A stretch of 64,000 nt of DNA from Delftia acidovorans (GCA_031286585.1 JAITUC010000038.1:682001-746000); one strand, 5' to 3'. Positions 8,689 to 18,116 are shown, counted from the first letter of the stretch. Made by a program: numbers and translations. Notes: generated from the sequence alone by a model not told the origin.

Positions 8689-9585
8689 TCAGCTGGCGTA
8701 GGCTTCCAGCGGCTTGTCGTTGGGCTTTTGCAGCAGCTGCTTGAGCATGTCGCTCATGGGCAGGTTCAGCGGGGCATTCTTGGGCGGAATGGGCTGCACG
8801 AACCACTTGTCGTAGATCTTCGCCACTTCGCCCGAGGCCATCATGCCCACCAGCACGTCGTCCACGGCCTTCTTGAAGGCGGGGTCATCGCGGCGGAACA
8901 GGATGGCGATGGGCTCGGAGCCCAGCACCTCGCCCACGATCTTGAAGCCCGCAGGGTTCTTGGAGTTGGCGATGACGCCGGCCAGCAGGTTGTCATCCAG
9001 CACGAAGGCATCGGCGCGGCCCGATTCGAGCATCAGAAAGCTCTCGAAATGGTCCTTGCCCAGCGAGGTGGGCAGGTTCACGCCATTGTCGCGCCCGTAC
9101 TTGCGCAGCAGCTGCACGGCGGTCGTGCCGGCCGAGGCCGCCACGGGCTTGCCGTCGAGCTGCTTGAAGGAAGTGATGCCCGAGTCGGCACGCACAGCCA
9201 TGCGCACCTGGCTCACGTAGGTGGTCACGGCAAAGGCCACCTGCTTTTGGCGCGCGAGGTTGTTCGTGGTCGGGCCGCAGCCGATGTCCACGGTACCGTT
9301 CTGCACCAGGGGCATGGTGTTCTGCGAGGTCAGGGCCATGTACTCGATCTTCGCCTTGGGCGCGATCTGGGCCAGCACCTTCTCGCACAGCTCCACGTGG
9401 TAGCCCACGTACTTCTGCGTGGTGCCGAAGGCATAGGCCATGGGCGCCGAGCTTTCGCGCACGCCCATCACCACCTTGCCTGTGCTCTGGATCTTGTCCA
9501 GCGTGCCACCCGCATCCTGCGCATGGGCAGCGCCGGAAGCAGCCACCACACATGCCATCGCCACATGGGCCAGTACGAATCGCAT
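8689..9585 (-). CDS. ABC transporter amino-acid-binding protein (Glu/Asp type)
   Basis: A 298-residue periplasmic solute-binding protein. The signal peptide is MRFVLAHVAMACVVAASGAAHAQ; the start is supported by AAGGAGA. The mature protein follows the family 3 (GltI-like) pattern: GKVVMGVRESSAPMAY, YVGYHVELCEKVL, MPLVQNGTVDIGCGPTTNN and GKPVAASAGTTAVQLL. It probably binds glutamate, aspartate or a related polar amino acid for import. No permease or ATPase gene lies next to it, so it must work with components encoded elsewhere. Confidence 0.87.
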   Translation of the reverse strand: MRFVLAHVAMACVVAASGAAHAQDAGGTLDKIQSTGKVVMGVRESSAPMAYAFGTTQKYVGYHVELCEKVLAQIAPKAKIEYMALTSQNTMPLVQNGTVDIGCGPTTNNLARQKQVAFAVTTYVSQVRMAVRADSGITSFKQLDGKPVAASAGTTAVQLLRKYGRDNGVNLPTSLGKDHFESFLMLESGRADAFVLDDNLLAGVIANSKNPAGFKIVGEVLGSEPIAILFRRDDPAFKKAVDDVLVGMMASGEVAKIYDKWFVQPIPPKNAPLNLPMSDMLKQLLQKPNDKPLEAYAS

Positions 9586-9816
9586 CGAGGGTCTCCTTGG
9601 ATAGTTGTTGCAGGTCCGAAGGCGCGCTGCGCCTTCACCCTGCCGTGCCGCCGTCACCGGCTGCCTCCAGGCAGGGCCGCCGTCAAGGCGATTGCATCAA
9701 CTATCGAGCAATCAGGCGCCTGTGCATAACGATGAAATGGAAGAAGGTCATGCTCCACCCACATGACCCGGCACCGTGCTGGTGCGCTGCGGGGGCCACC
9801 GGCCCACCGCGCCCGG

Positions 9817-11436
9817 TCAGCCGGCCGCCCCTGCCGCAAGCCGGTGCATGAGGCCCTGTGTCGAGGCATCGACGCCCTGCCAGTCGCCGCTGTCCTGGCG
9901 CGCATGCAGCTGGCGCGCCAGGTGCTTGCCCAGCTCCACGCCCCACTGGTCGAAGCTGTTGATGCCCCAGACCGCGCCTGCGCAAAAGACGCGGTGCTCG
10001 TACAGCGCGATCAGGGCGCCCAGCGATGCCGGATCAAGCTGCTGCAGCAGCAGGAAGCTGCTGGGCCGGTTGCCTGCGCAATGGCGCTCTGCGCCTTCGC
10101 CGTGGCGCCCCTCCATCAGGGCCTGCGCCTGGGCAATGGCGTTGACGACCAGGCTCTGGTGGTGCGCGCCCAGGTATTTGCCGCCGTCGCGCAGCGCGAT
10201 GAACTCCACGGGAATCACGTCCTGGCCCTGGTGCAGCATCTGGAAGAAGGCATGCTGGCCATTGGTGCCGGGCTCGCCCCAGATCACGGGCGCCGTGCGC
10301 ACCGGCAGCGTCTGCCCGTCGCGCGTCACGCCCTTGCCGTTGCTCTCCATCTCCAGCTGCTGCAGGTAGGCGGTCAGCCGCCGCAGGCCATGGCTGTAGG
10401 GGGCAATGCAGCGGCTGGAGAAGCCGCAGAAATCGCGGTACCAGACGTCCAGCAGGCCCAGGCGCAGCGGCAGGTTGCCCTCCAGGCCCGAGGAAAAGAA
10501 ATGCGCATCCATGGCATGGGCGCCACCCAGCAGCGCGCGAAACTGCGCCGCGCCAATGGCAATGGCCACGGGCAGGCCGATGGCCGACCACAGCGAAAAA
10601 CGGCCGCCCACCCAGTCCCAGAATCCCAGCGTGCGGCGGATGCCGAAGTCGGCGGCGGCCTGCACATTGGTGGTGAGGGCCACGAAGTGCCGGTCGATGG
10701 AGCACGCGGCCTGCGGGTCCTCACTGCCGCCCTGCTCCAGGAACCACCGGCGCGCCGAGTGCGCGTTGAGCATGGTCTCGGCCGTGGTGAAGGATTTGGA
10801 GGCGATCAGGAACAGCGTGCTGTGCGGGCGCACGCGGCGCAGCACATGGCCAAGTTCATGGCCATCGACGTTGGAGACGAAATGGAAATTCTTGCCCGCA
10901 TCGACCCAGTCCTCCAGCGCATTGACCACCACTTCGGGGCCCAGGTGCGAGCCGCCGATGCCGATATTCACGATGTCGGTGATGCCCTCGTCGCCGCGCA
11001 CCTGCTCGGCCAGGGCCAGCATGGCGTCCAGCGTCTCATGCACCTGCTCCAGTGCCTCGCGCATGGCAGGCTGCCACTGCTGCACGGTGGCGCAGTGGCG
11101 CAGCTGGCCGCCGTCGCGCGGCATGCGCAGCAGCCAGTGCATGACGGCACGGCCCTCGGTGCAGTTGACGGGCTCGCCGGCCAGCATGGCGTCGCGCTGG
11201 GCCAGCACGCCGGCCTGCTGCGCCAGCTCGCGCAGCAGCTCTTCGGTGCGCACGGTCCAGAGGTTCTTGGACAGGTCGGCAAAGACATGGGGCGCCTGCT
11301 GGCTCAGGGCGTCCAGCCGGCCTGCGTCCGCGGCAAAGGCCTGGCGCAGATCCAGGGACTGGATATCTTCGTGGAAATGGCTTTCAAGTGCCGGCCAGGC
11401 CGGCAAGGTATTGCACAGAACGGGCAAGATCTTCAT
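9817..11436 (-). CDS. pgi: Glucose-6-phosphate isomerase
   Basis: A 539-residue cytosolic enzyme interconverting glucose-6-phosphate and fructose-6-phosphate. Signature blocks are DIVNIGIGGSHLGPEVV, the SIS-type IASKSFTTAETM, FWDWVGGRFSLWSAIGLP and, near the end, YEHRVFCAGAVWGINSFDQWGVELGKH-type sequence containing the catalytic lysine region. Length fits the family. It starts four bases after the transaldolase stop, so the two form an operon (tal-pgi) on the minus strand. A divergent HexR-like regulator faces the operon, linking it to hexose/pentose phosphate control. Confidence 0.95.
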   Translation of the reverse strand: MKILPVLCNTLPAWPALESHFHEDIQSLDLRQAFAADAGRLDALSQQAPHVFADLSKNLWTVRTEELLRELAQQAGVLAQRDAMLAGEPVNCTEGRAVMHWLLRMPRDGGQLRHCATVQQWQPAMREALEQVHETLDAMLALAEQVRGDEGITDIVNIGIGGSHLGPEVVVNALEDWVDAGKNFHFVSNVDGHELGHVLRRVRPHSTLFLIASKSFTTAETMLNAHSARRWFLEQGGSEDPQAACSIDRHFVALTTNVQAAADFGIRRTLGFWDWVGGRFSLWSAIGLPVAIAIGAAQFRALLGGAHAMDAHFFSSGLEGNLPLRLGLLDVWYRDFCGFSSRCIAPYSHGLRRLTAYLQQLEMESNGKGVTRDGQTLPVRTAPVIWGEPGTNGQHAFFQMLHQGQDVIPVEFIALRDGGKYLGAHHQSLVVNAIAQAQALMEGRHGEGAERHCAGNRPSSFLLLQQLDPASLGALIALYEHRVFCAGAVWGINSFDQWGVELGKHLARQLHARQDSGDWQGVDASTQGLMHRLAAGAAG

Positions 11437-11440
11437 CCAA

Positions 11441-12394
11441 TCAGTCTGTGGCCTGCTGCATCAATGCTTCGAGCTTGCGCGTGTCGGCAGCAAAGGCGCG
11501 GATGCCTTCGGCCAGCTTTTCGGTGCCCATGGCGTCTTCGTTGAGGGCCAGGCGGAACCCGGCCTCGTCGTAGTGCACGGGATCGAGTTCCAGGGTCCGC
11601 GCCGCCTCGGGGTCCAGGGCGCGCGCCAGGGGCGCATCGCTGGCACCCAGCTGGGCCAGCAGTTCGGGGGCGATGGTCAACAGGTCACAGCCGGCCAGTG
11701 CCACGATCTGGCCCGTGTTGCGAAAGCTCGCGCCCATGACCTCGGTGGCGATGCCGAAGTGCTTGTAGTGCTCGTAGATGGCGCGCACGGAACGCACGCC
11801 GGGATCGTTGGCGCCGGCCATGGCGGCCTCGTCCCACTGGGCGCCGGCCTGCTTCTTGTACCAGTCGTAGATACGGCCCACAAAGGGCGAGATCAGCTGC
11901 ACCTTGGCCTGTCCGCAGGCCACGGCCTGGCAGAACGAGAACAGCAGCGTGAGATTGGTATGGATGCCGCGCAGCTCCAGCTGGCGCGCCGCCTCGATGC
12001 CTTCCCAGGTGGAGGCGATCTTGATGAGCACGCGGTCGATGTGCACGCCTTCGGCCTGGTACAGCTCGATCAGGCGCTCGGCACGCGCCACGGTGGCCGA
12101 GGTGTTGAAGGACAGGCGCGCATCGACTTCGGTGGACACGCGGCCGGGGATGGTGTTCAGGATCTCGCAGCCAAAGCGCACCAGCATGCGGTCCATGACC
12201 TCGTCGAGGCTGCGGCCCTTGTACTGGGCCACGGTGGCACGCATCAGCGGTGCGTACTCGGGCTTTTGCACCGCCTTGAGGATGAGCGAGGGATTGGTGG
12301 TCGCATCCCGTGGCTGGAACTGGGCCAGCTGGTGGAAGTCGCCGGTATCGGCCACCACGGTCGTGTACTGTCGAAGCGCATCAAGCTGGTTCAT
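11441..12394 (-). CDS. tal: Transaldolase (TalB type)
   Basis: A 317-residue Schiff-base aldolase of the non-oxidative pentose phosphate pathway that moves a dihydroxyacetone unit between sugar phosphates. It begins MNQLDALRQYTTVVADTGDF and carries DATTNPSLILKA, the lysine segment DRVLIKIASTWEGIEAARQL, and TLLFSFCQAVACGQA. The start is set by AAGGA. First gene of a two-gene operon with pgi (4 bases apart). Together they feed fructose-6-phosphate back toward glucose-6-phosphate and the oxidative or Entner-Doudoroff route. Confidence 0.95.
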   Translation of the reverse strand: MNQLDALRQYTTVVADTGDFHQLAQFQPRDATTNPSLILKAVQKPEYAPLMRATVAQYKGRSLDEVMDRMLVRFGCEILNTIPGRVSTEVDARLSFNTSATVARAERLIELYQAEGVHIDRVLIKIASTWEGIEAARQLELRGIHTNLTLLFSFCQAVACGQAKVQLISPFVGRIYDWYKKQAGAQWDEAAMAGANDPGVRSVRAIYEHYKHFGIATEVMGASFRNTGQIVALAGCDLLTIAPELLAQLGASDAPLARALDPEAARTLELDPVHYDEAGFRLALNEDAMGTEKLAEGIRAFAADTRKLEALMQQATD

Positions 12395-12602
12395 GGAACA
12401 TCCTTTGGGCGGGAGCCTGGCGAAGGGCCGGCATCGCACCAGGGCGGTGCGGTTGTACCGGCAAATCCTCCAAGTGTATGCGCCCGCATGGTTTGCATCG
12501 CCGTCAGGAAAGTAAGCGAAGGCTGCCGCTCATGCAAAATGCGCGCTGGACCTGCCTTGCGGCAACCGCTTCCTTCACCCACAGAACAACGCCCACCGCC
12601 CA

Positions 12603-13448
12603 ATGCTGGACCGCATCACCGCCTCGCTGCCCTCGCTTGCTCCCGCCGAACAACGCGTGGCCCGCCTGGTGCTGGCCGATCCCCGGGCGTTCGCGCGCCA
12701 GCCGGTGCGCGAACTGGCCGAGCGCGCGCATGTCAGCAAGCCGACGGTGGTGCGCTTTTGCCGCAGCATGGGCTACGACGGCCTGGCCGACTTCAAGCTC
12801 AAGCTGGCCGGCAGCGTGAGCGAGGGCGTTCCCTTCATCCACCGCAGCGTGGACACCGACGACAAGACCAGCGATGTGATGGTCAAGGTGGTGGACAACG
12901 CTGTGGCCGCCTTCCTGCAATACCGCAATGCCGCCAGCACCACGGCCATAGAGCAGGCTGCGCAGGCCATCGCCTCGACCTGGCAGACGGGCCGGCGCAT
13001 CGAGTTCTACGGCGCAGGCAACTCGGGCATCGTGGCGCAGGACGCGCAGCACAAGTTCTTTCGCCTGGGCGTGACCAGCCTGGCCACCAGCGACGGCCAC
13101 ATGCAGGTGATGAGCGCCACCCTGCTGGGGCCCGGCGACTGCGCGGTGATCATCTCCAACTCGGGCCGCACGCGCGACCTGATGGACGCCGCCGACATCG
13201 CGCGCAAGAACGGCGCCACCACGATTGCCATCACCGCCAGCGGCTCGCCCCTGGCCTCGGCCTGCCACATCCATCTGGCCGCCGACCATCCCGAGGGCTA
13301 CGACCGCTACAGCCCCATGGTGTCGCGCCTGCTGCACCTGCTGGTCATCGACGTGCTGGCCACCTGCGTGGCGCTGCGCATCGGCCCGGCCCTGCAGCCT
13401 GCGCTGGAGCAGATGAAGAACAACCTGCGGGCCAAGCGCTACACGTAG
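12603..13448 (+). CDS. hexR: RpiR family regulator, HexR-like
   Basis: A 281-residue regulator with an N-terminal RpiR helix-turn-helix (AEQRVARLVLADPRAFAR, then VRELAERAHVSKPTVVRFCR) and a C-terminal sugar isomerase (SIS) domain with IEFYGAGNSGIVAQDAQHKF and DCAVIISNSGRTRDLM. HexR homologues sense the Entner-Doudoroff intermediate KDPG and repress central sugar genes; being divergent from tal-pgi fits that role. I looked for the TGTA...TACA HexR site in the 208-base intergenic region and did not see a clear one, so the specific name is likely but not proven. Confidence 0.85.
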   Translation: MLDRITASLPSLAPAEQRVARLVLADPRAFARQPVRELAERAHVSKPTVVRFCRSMGYDGLADFKLKLAGSVSEGVPFIHRSVDTDDKTSDVMVKVVDNAVAAFLQYRNAASTTAIEQAAQAIASTWQTGRRIEFYGAGNSGIVAQDAQHKFFRLGVTSLATSDGHMQVMSATLLGPGDCAVIISNSGRTRDLMDAADIARKNGATTIAITASGSPLASACHIHLAADHPEGYDRYSPMVSRLLHLLVIDVLATCVALRIGPALQPALEQMKNNLRAKRYT

Positions 13449-13475
13449 CACCCGGCCCCCAGGCCCCCTCCTCAT

Positions 13476-14783
13476 TCAGCCCTGCCAGCGCCTGAGCACC
13501 AGCGAGGCGTTGACGCCGCCAAAGCCGAAGCCGTTGACCAGGGCATGCTCCATGGCCCAGGGCCTTGCCGCGCCGGCGATCAGGTCCAGCCCTTGGGCCA
13601 GGGGATCGGGCTCCACCAGATTGCGCGTGGCTGGCGCCATCTGGTCGCGCAGCGCCAGCACCGTGAAGATGGCAGCCACCGCACCCGCCGCGCCCAGCAG
13701 ATGGCCCGTCGCCGACTTGGTGGAGCTGATGGCCACGCCGCTGCCCTCGCCAAACAGGGAGCGCATGGCCGCCAGTTCGCCCCGGTCGCCCACGGGCGTG
13801 GAGGTGGCGTGGGCATTGAGGTACTGCAACCGATCCGGCGACAGCCCCGCCATGGCCAGCGCCTGTGCCATGCTGCGGCGCGCGCCGTCGCCATCTTCCG
13901 GCCCCGAGGTGATGTGATAGGCATCGGCGCTGGTGCCGTAGCCCACGATTTCCGCCAGCGGCACGGCGCCGCGCGCCAGGGCGTGGTCCAGTCCTTCCAG
14001 CACCAGGGCGCCCGCGCCCTCGCCCATGACAAAGCCGTCGCGGCCTGTGTCGAAAGGGCGCGAGGCCTCCTCGGGCCGGTCGTTGTATCCGGTGGAAAGG
14101 GCCTTGGCCGCCGCGAATGCACCCAGGCTCACGCGGTCGATGGCCGCCTCGGCGCCGCCGCACAGCGCCACATCGGCCTCGCCCGAACGGATCATGCGCA
14201 GGCCGTCGCCCACCGCCTGAACGCTGGCAGCGCAGGCCGTGACGGGGGCGCCCAGCGGGCCCTTGAGTCCATGCCGTATCGAGACATGGCCGGCCGCGAG
14301 ATTCACGAGGAAGGACGGCACGGTGAAGGGCGACAGGCGCGACACCCCCCGGCTGTCCGTGGTGCGCACGGCCTGGGCAATGGCGCCAAAGCCGCCGATG
14401 CCCGAGGCAATGATGCAGGCCGTGCGCGCGCGTTCCTCCTCGCTGGCCGGCTGCCAGCCGGCCTGGGCCAGGGCCTGGTCCGAAGCGTCCAGCGCCAGCG
14501 GAATGAAGCGGTCCATCTTGCGCTGGTCCTTGGGCGAGACCACGGCATCGATGTCCCAGCCGCCTTCCGGGTCCCGGGCCAGGTCGGGCACCTGCCCTGC
14601 CACCTGGCCCGGCACATCGGGCGCCAGATCTCCGGGCAACCGGCTCAGGCCCGATGCGCCGGACAGCAGGCGCCGCCAGGCCAATTCAGTGCCCCGCCCC
14701 AGCGGCGAGACCATGCCCATGCCCGTGACGACCACGCGGCGAGGCAGGTGGGCCGCCGCATGGACAGCATGGACCGTACTCAT
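13476..14783 (-). CDS. Beta-ketoacyl-ACP synthase II (FabF-like), stand-alone
   Basis: A 435-residue condensing enzyme that elongates acyl-ACP with malonyl-ACP. The full triad is present: Cys in VTACAASVQAVGDG, His in YLNAHATSTPVGD and His in SSTKSATGHLLGAAG; the end GFGFGGVNASLVLRR is also typical. The start is backed by AGGAGAGG. It is not in a fab cluster: no acyl carrier protein or reductase is adjacent. Instead it is divergent from a TetR regulator across a palindrome. That points to a regulated accessory synthase, perhaps for fatty-acid remodelling or a secondary product, rather than the housekeeping FabF. Confidence 0.88.
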   Translation of the reverse strand: MSTVHAVHAAAHLPRRVVVTGMGMVSPLGRGTELAWRRLLSGASGLSRLPGDLAPDVPGQVAGQVPDLARDPEGGWDIDAVVSPKDQRKMDRFIPLALDASDQALAQAGWQPASEEERARTACIIASGIGGFGAIAQAVRTTDSRGVSRLSPFTVPSFLVNLAAGHVSIRHGLKGPLGAPVTACAASVQAVGDGLRMIRSGEADVALCGGAEAAIDRVSLGAFAAAKALSTGYNDRPEEASRPFDTGRDGFVMGEGAGALVLEGLDHALARGAVPLAEIVGYGTSADAYHITSGPEDGDGARRSMAQALAMAGLSPDRLQYLNAHATSTPVGDRGELAAMRSLFGEGSGVAISSTKSATGHLLGAAGAVAAIFTVLALRDQMAPATRNLVEPDPLAQGLDLIAGAARPWAMEHALVNGFGFGGVNASLVLRRWQG

Positions 14784-14925
14784 GAGCCTCTCCTGGCACA
14801 CCGTGCGGAGGTCGGAGCGGGCCCAAGCAGCAGGCTGCGCAGAAGTGAACAGGCATTCATCGGTTCTTCCCTGTAGAGTGCACAGCCCCTGCAGAACATG
14901 GCGCACAGGCCATGGCAGGGGCTGA

Positions 14926-14951
14926 TTTATGATGATGACCGTCATCATAAA
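14926..14951. promoter_or_regulatory. TetR operator between the synthase and its regulator
   Basis: Perfect 10-base arms, TTTATGATGA (14926-14935) and TCATCATAAA (14942-14951), around a six-base spacer. It is AT-rich within GC-rich surroundings and lies 38 bases upstream of the tetR ATG, in the divergent region shared with the FabF-like gene. Probable binding site of that TetR protein. Confidence 0.75.
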
Positions 14952-14989
14952 CGTGTTTTGATAACGACCACAATCATTGGACGGCACAC

Positions 14990-15592
14990 ATGAAAGTCAC
15001 GAAAGCCCAGGCCGCACAGAACCGGCAGGACATCCTGGAAGCCGCCGCACGGCTGTACCGCGAGCACGGGCTGGACGGCGTGGGCGTGGCCGAGGTGACG
15101 CGCGGTGCGGGGCTCACGCACGGCGGGCTCTATCGCCACTTCGAATCCAAGGACGCGCTGGTGCGCGAGGCCTGCGCACGCGCCTTCGACTGGTCCATCG
15201 CGCCGCTGGACGGCCTGCAGGGCGAAGAGGCCGGCAGCCTTGCCGCGCGCGTGCAGTCCTATCTGTCGCCGCAGCACCGCGACAGCCCCGGCGAAGGCTG
15301 CCCCGCCGCGGCGCTGGCCGTGGACGTGGCTCGGGCAGGCGGCGATCTCTCAGCGGTGTTCGCCGAAGGGGTGGAACGCAACATCGGCAGATTTGCGCGC
15401 GTGATCGGCACACTCGGCGACGATCAGGCACCCGATGCCACACAGCGCGCCCAGGCCATGGCCATGCTCAGCAGCATGGTGGGCGCCCTGGTCCTGGCAC
15501 GCGCCACGGTCGCGGCCGATCCGGCCCTGTCCGACGAGATTCTGAAAACGGTGCAGGCCCACCTGCTTGCGCCCGAGGGCCAGGCCCGTTGA
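14990..15592 (+). CDS. TetR family transcriptional regulator
   Basis: A 200-residue repressor. The helix-turn-helix reads NRQDILEAAARLYREHGL, then VGVAEVTRGAGLTHGGLYRHFESKDAL, the pattern of TetR proteins close to AcrR/NemR types. The C-terminal ligand-binding part has GCPAAALAVDVARAG. It faces the FabF-like synthase across a 10+10 base palindrome and most likely represses both. The ligand is unknown; the target suggests an acyl-CoA or fatty acid. It ends 15 bases from the stop of the convergent amidohydrolase. Confidence 0.88.
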   Translation: MKVTKAQAAQNRQDILEAAARLYREHGLDGVGVAEVTRGAGLTHGGLYRHFESKDALVREACARAFDWSIAPLDGLQGEEAGSLAARVQSYLSPQHRDSPGEGCPAAALAVDVARAGGDLSAVFAEGVERNIGRFARVIGTLGDDQAPDATQRAQAMAMLSSMVGALVLARATVAADPALSDEILKTVQAHLLAPEGQAR

Positions 15593-15607
15593 CCCGCTCC
15601 GCCTGCG

Positions 15608-16834
15608 CTATACGTCCTGTGAGTGCAGCGGCATGGCCTGCTCGATCAGGCTGGCGTGCAGGGCCGCGCCCAGCGGCAACACGTCGTCGTTGAAGTCATA
15701 CCGGCTGCTGTGCAGCGGCACCCCGGGCTGGGCGCCCGTGGATTGCCCCAGGCGCAGATAGGCACCGGGCTTGTGCTGCAGCATGAACGAGAAGTCCTCG
15801 GCCCCCATGCTGGGCTCCAGTTGCCGGTCCAGGTTCTCCACTCCCACCAGCGACTGGGCCACATCGGCAGCAAAGGCGGCCTCCGTGGGGGAGTTGATGG
15901 TGGCGGGATAGATGCGCTCGTAGTTGACCTTGGCCGTGGCACCCAGTCCCAGCGCCACCGCGCTGCACAATTCCTGCAGGCGCTGCTCGACACGGTCCTG
16001 CACGGCGGGGTCGAAGGTCCGCACGGTTCCCACCAGCGTTGCCGTGCCCGGCATCACGCTGAAGGCGCCCAGGTCCCCGGCCTGCACGGCGCACAGGCTG
16101 ATGACGGCACTGTCGATGGCGCGCACATTGCGCGAGACGATGCTCTGCACCGCCGTGGTGATGTGCGCGGCAGCCAGCACCACGTCCACCGTCTGGTAGG
16201 GATGCGCGCCGTGGCCGCCGCGCCCCGTGATCTCGATGGTGATGCGGTCGGCAGCGGCCATCATCGCGCCCATGTTGATGCCCACCGTGCCCGCACGCAT
16301 GGCGGGCCAGTTGTGCATGGCGTACACGGCCTGCATCGGAAAGCGGTCGAAAAGACCATCGGCAATCATGGCCCGCGCGCCGCCGCGCCCTTCCTCGGCG
16401 GGCTGAAAGACCAGCACGGCCGAGCCATCGAAGCGCCGCGTCGCGGCCAGGTAGCGGGCGGCGCCCACCAGCATGGTCGTATGGCCGTCATGCCCGCAGC
16501 CGTGCATCAGCCCCTGCTTGCCGGACTTCCAGGGAAATTCGTTGTGCTCGACCATGGGCAGTGCATCCATGTCGGCACGCAGGCCCACCATGGCGCCCGA
16601 ACTGTGGCCCTGCCCACGGATCACGGCCACCAGGCCCGTGGTGCCCAGGCCTTCATGGATTTCGTCCACGCCGCACTGCCGCAGCGCCTCCTTGACGCGC
16701 GCCGCCGTGAAGTGTTCCTCGAATCCCAGTTCCGGATGCGCATGCAGCTCGCGGCGCAGCGCCGTCAGCTCCGGGTGGTACTGGGCGATCCGGGCAAAGG
16801 CACGACCGCCTGCCTTGTATCGAGTGGCTTCCAT
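15608..16834 (-). CDS. M20 family metallo-amidohydrolase (hippurate hydrolase-like)
   Basis: A 408-residue M20D peptidase/amidohydrolase that cleaves N-acyl amino acids. Motifs are HAHPELGFEEHFTA, the zinc-binding GLRADMDALPM and MHGCGHDGHTTMLVG, the EEGRGGARAMI glutamates, AMHNWPAM, and the C-terminal SMGAEDFSFML. A twelve-residue N-terminal extension precedes the usual start of the fold, and the AAGG ahead of the ATG is a weak ribosome site. No transporter or biosynthetic gene is adjacent, so the substrate (hippurate, N-acetyl amino acid, or IAA conjugate) is open. Confidence 0.88.
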   Translation of the reverse strand: MEATRYKAGGRAFARIAQYHPELTALRRELHAHPELGFEEHFTAARVKEALRQCGVDEIHEGLGTTGLVAVIRGQGHSSGAMVGLRADMDALPMVEHNEFPWKSGKQGLMHGCGHDGHTTMLVGAARYLAATRRFDGSAVLVFQPAEEGRGGARAMIADGLFDRFPMQAVYAMHNWPAMRAGTVGINMGAMMAAADRITIEITGRGGHGAHPYQTVDVVLAAAHITTAVQSIVSRNVRAIDSAVISLCAVQAGDLGAFSVMPGTATLVGTVRTFDPAVQDRVEQRLQELCSAVALGLGATAKVNYERIYPATINSPTEAAFAADVAQSLVGVENLDRQLEPSMGAEDFSFMLQHKPGAYLRLGQSTGAQPGVPLHSSRYDFNDDVLPLGAALHASLIEQAMPLHSQDV

Positions 16835-16915
16835 CGCCTTGGTTCTTTCGCTTCGTTGGCCTGCGGCTACCTTAACGCAGGAAATCGCGCTCGCCCACCG
16901 TCAGCCCATCGACAG

Positions 16916-16943
16916 AAAACAAAAAGGCCTCCCGAAGGAGGCC
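16916..16943 (-). terminator. Intrinsic terminator after the first porin
   Basis: GGCCTCC (16926-16932) and GGAGGCC (16937-16943) with a CGAA tetraloop; on the minus strand a TTTTTGTTTT run follows. It lies 25 bases past the stop of the 16968-18116 porin. Confidence 0.85.
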
Positions 16944-16967
16944 ATTCGTTGCGCAGACGCCGCGTGC

Positions 16968-18116
16968 TCAGAAGCGATGGCGCAGGCCGACGGTGAAGCC
17001 AGTGCGCTTGGTGGCTCCATTGGCATCGAGCATCACGCCCGAGCCGCCGCTGGTCTTGGTGTGGTCCAGGGCCACATAGGCATCGGTACGCTTGGAGAAG
17101 GCGTAGTCGACCACCGCCACCAGGAAGTCCGCCTTGCCATTGAAATTGCCCGTGCCCGAGCCCGACTGTTTGGCATGGTAGTAATGCGCGCCCACATTGA
17201 TCTGGGGCGTGATCTGGTAGCCGAAGCCCATCTTGTACATCTGCCGCTTGTTGGCGTCGCCAGCCACGAAGCCGCCGTTGGACGAGCCCGTCCAGAAGGA
17301 GTTCAGGATGGCCTGGTCGAATCCACCGCCTGCGGCCGCGGCCGGGAACGCATCCTTGCGCTTGTTCAGGCCGTAGCCCAGGTTGACGTACCAGGGACCC
17401 ACACGGTACGAGCCGCCCAGGGTGTAGGCATCGACCTTGGTGCCGGCCGGCAGCGTGGTGCCCAGGTAGCCGGCGCCTGCGGAGAGGCCGCTTTGCGAGT
17501 AACGCAGATAGCCGCCGGCCGTCTTGATGGCGCCGCCAGGGCTCACGCCGGTGCCGACCTTGTCGAAGGTGTTGTTCTCGTCGAACGAATACTGCAGGGC
17601 GCCGCGCACCGGGCCGAACTCGGCCAGGTACTTGACCATGTTGCTGGCGCGCGCACCCATGGACATGCCGATTTCAGGCTTGTAGGCCTCCATGTACGGC
17701 GAATAGGGGAAAGAGGCATAGGTGGAGGTCACCAGGTCGAACAGCATGTTGTACTGGCGGCCCAGGGTGACCTGGCCGAAGCTGCTGCTGCGAATACCGA
17801 CCCAGGATTGCTGGAAGTAGCTTGCCGCAGCCTGCTCGCCGGTGTCGGTGAGGAAACGGGCTTCCAGGTTGGCAATGGCGGCCAGTCCACCCCCGAGATC
17901 CTCGGTGATGTTGATGCCCCAGCGGCTCTGCGACATGCCACCGCCGATCATCTGGGTCTTGCCGCTCTTGGTCGGACCTTCATTGGTGGTGTGGCGCACA
18001 GCGGCATCGACGATGCCGTACAGCTGCACGCTGCTTTGCTGGGCGAATGCTGCCAGGGGTGCCGTTGCTGCCAACACCGCCAGTGCCACGCTCTTTTTCA
18101 CGAATGAAGAATTCAT
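16968..18116 (-). CDS. Gram-negative porin (beta-barrel, type 4 porin family)
   Basis: A 382-residue outer-membrane trimeric porin. The signal peptide is KKSVALAVLAATAPLAAFAQ; the mature protein begins QSSVQLYGIVDAAVRHT, the standard betaproteobacterial porin start. It ends GFTVGLRHRF with the C-terminal phenylalanine needed for barrel assembly. GLAAIANLEARFLTDTG and WVGIRSSSFGQVTLGRQYN mark the family. It is longer than its neighbour Omp32 and has its own terminator. A second terminator lies upstream, so the two porins are probably separate transcripts. Pore selectivity cannot be read from sequence alone. Confidence 0.92.
   Translation of the reverse strand: MNSSFVKKSVALAVLAATAPLAAFAQQSSVQLYGIVDAAVRHTTNEGPTKSGKTQMIGGGMSQSRWGINITEDLGGGLAAIANLEARFLTDTGEQAAASYFQQSWVGIRSSSFGQVTLGRQYNMLFDLVTSTYASFPYSPYMEAYKPEIGMSMGARASNMVKYLAEFGPVRGALQYSFDENNTFDKVGTGVSPGGAIKTAGGYLRYSQSGLSAGAGYLGTTLPAGTKVDAYTLGGSYRVGPWYVNLGYGLNKRKDAFPAAAAGGGFDQAILNSFWTGSSNGGFVAGDANKRQMYKMGFGYQITPQINVGAHYYHAKQSGSGTGNFNGKADFLVAVVDYAFSKRTDAYVALDHTKTSGGSGVMLDANGATKRTGFTVGLRHRF

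Noticed and set aside
12395..12602. HexR binding site between tal and hexR
   Set aside because: I searched for a TGTA-N-TACA palindrome and found only partial matches, so no operator is claimed.
10406..13495. A 1029-codon plus-strand frame across pgi, tal and hexR
   Set aside because: It overlaps three certain genes and its translation is Ser/Arg-rich without any domain.
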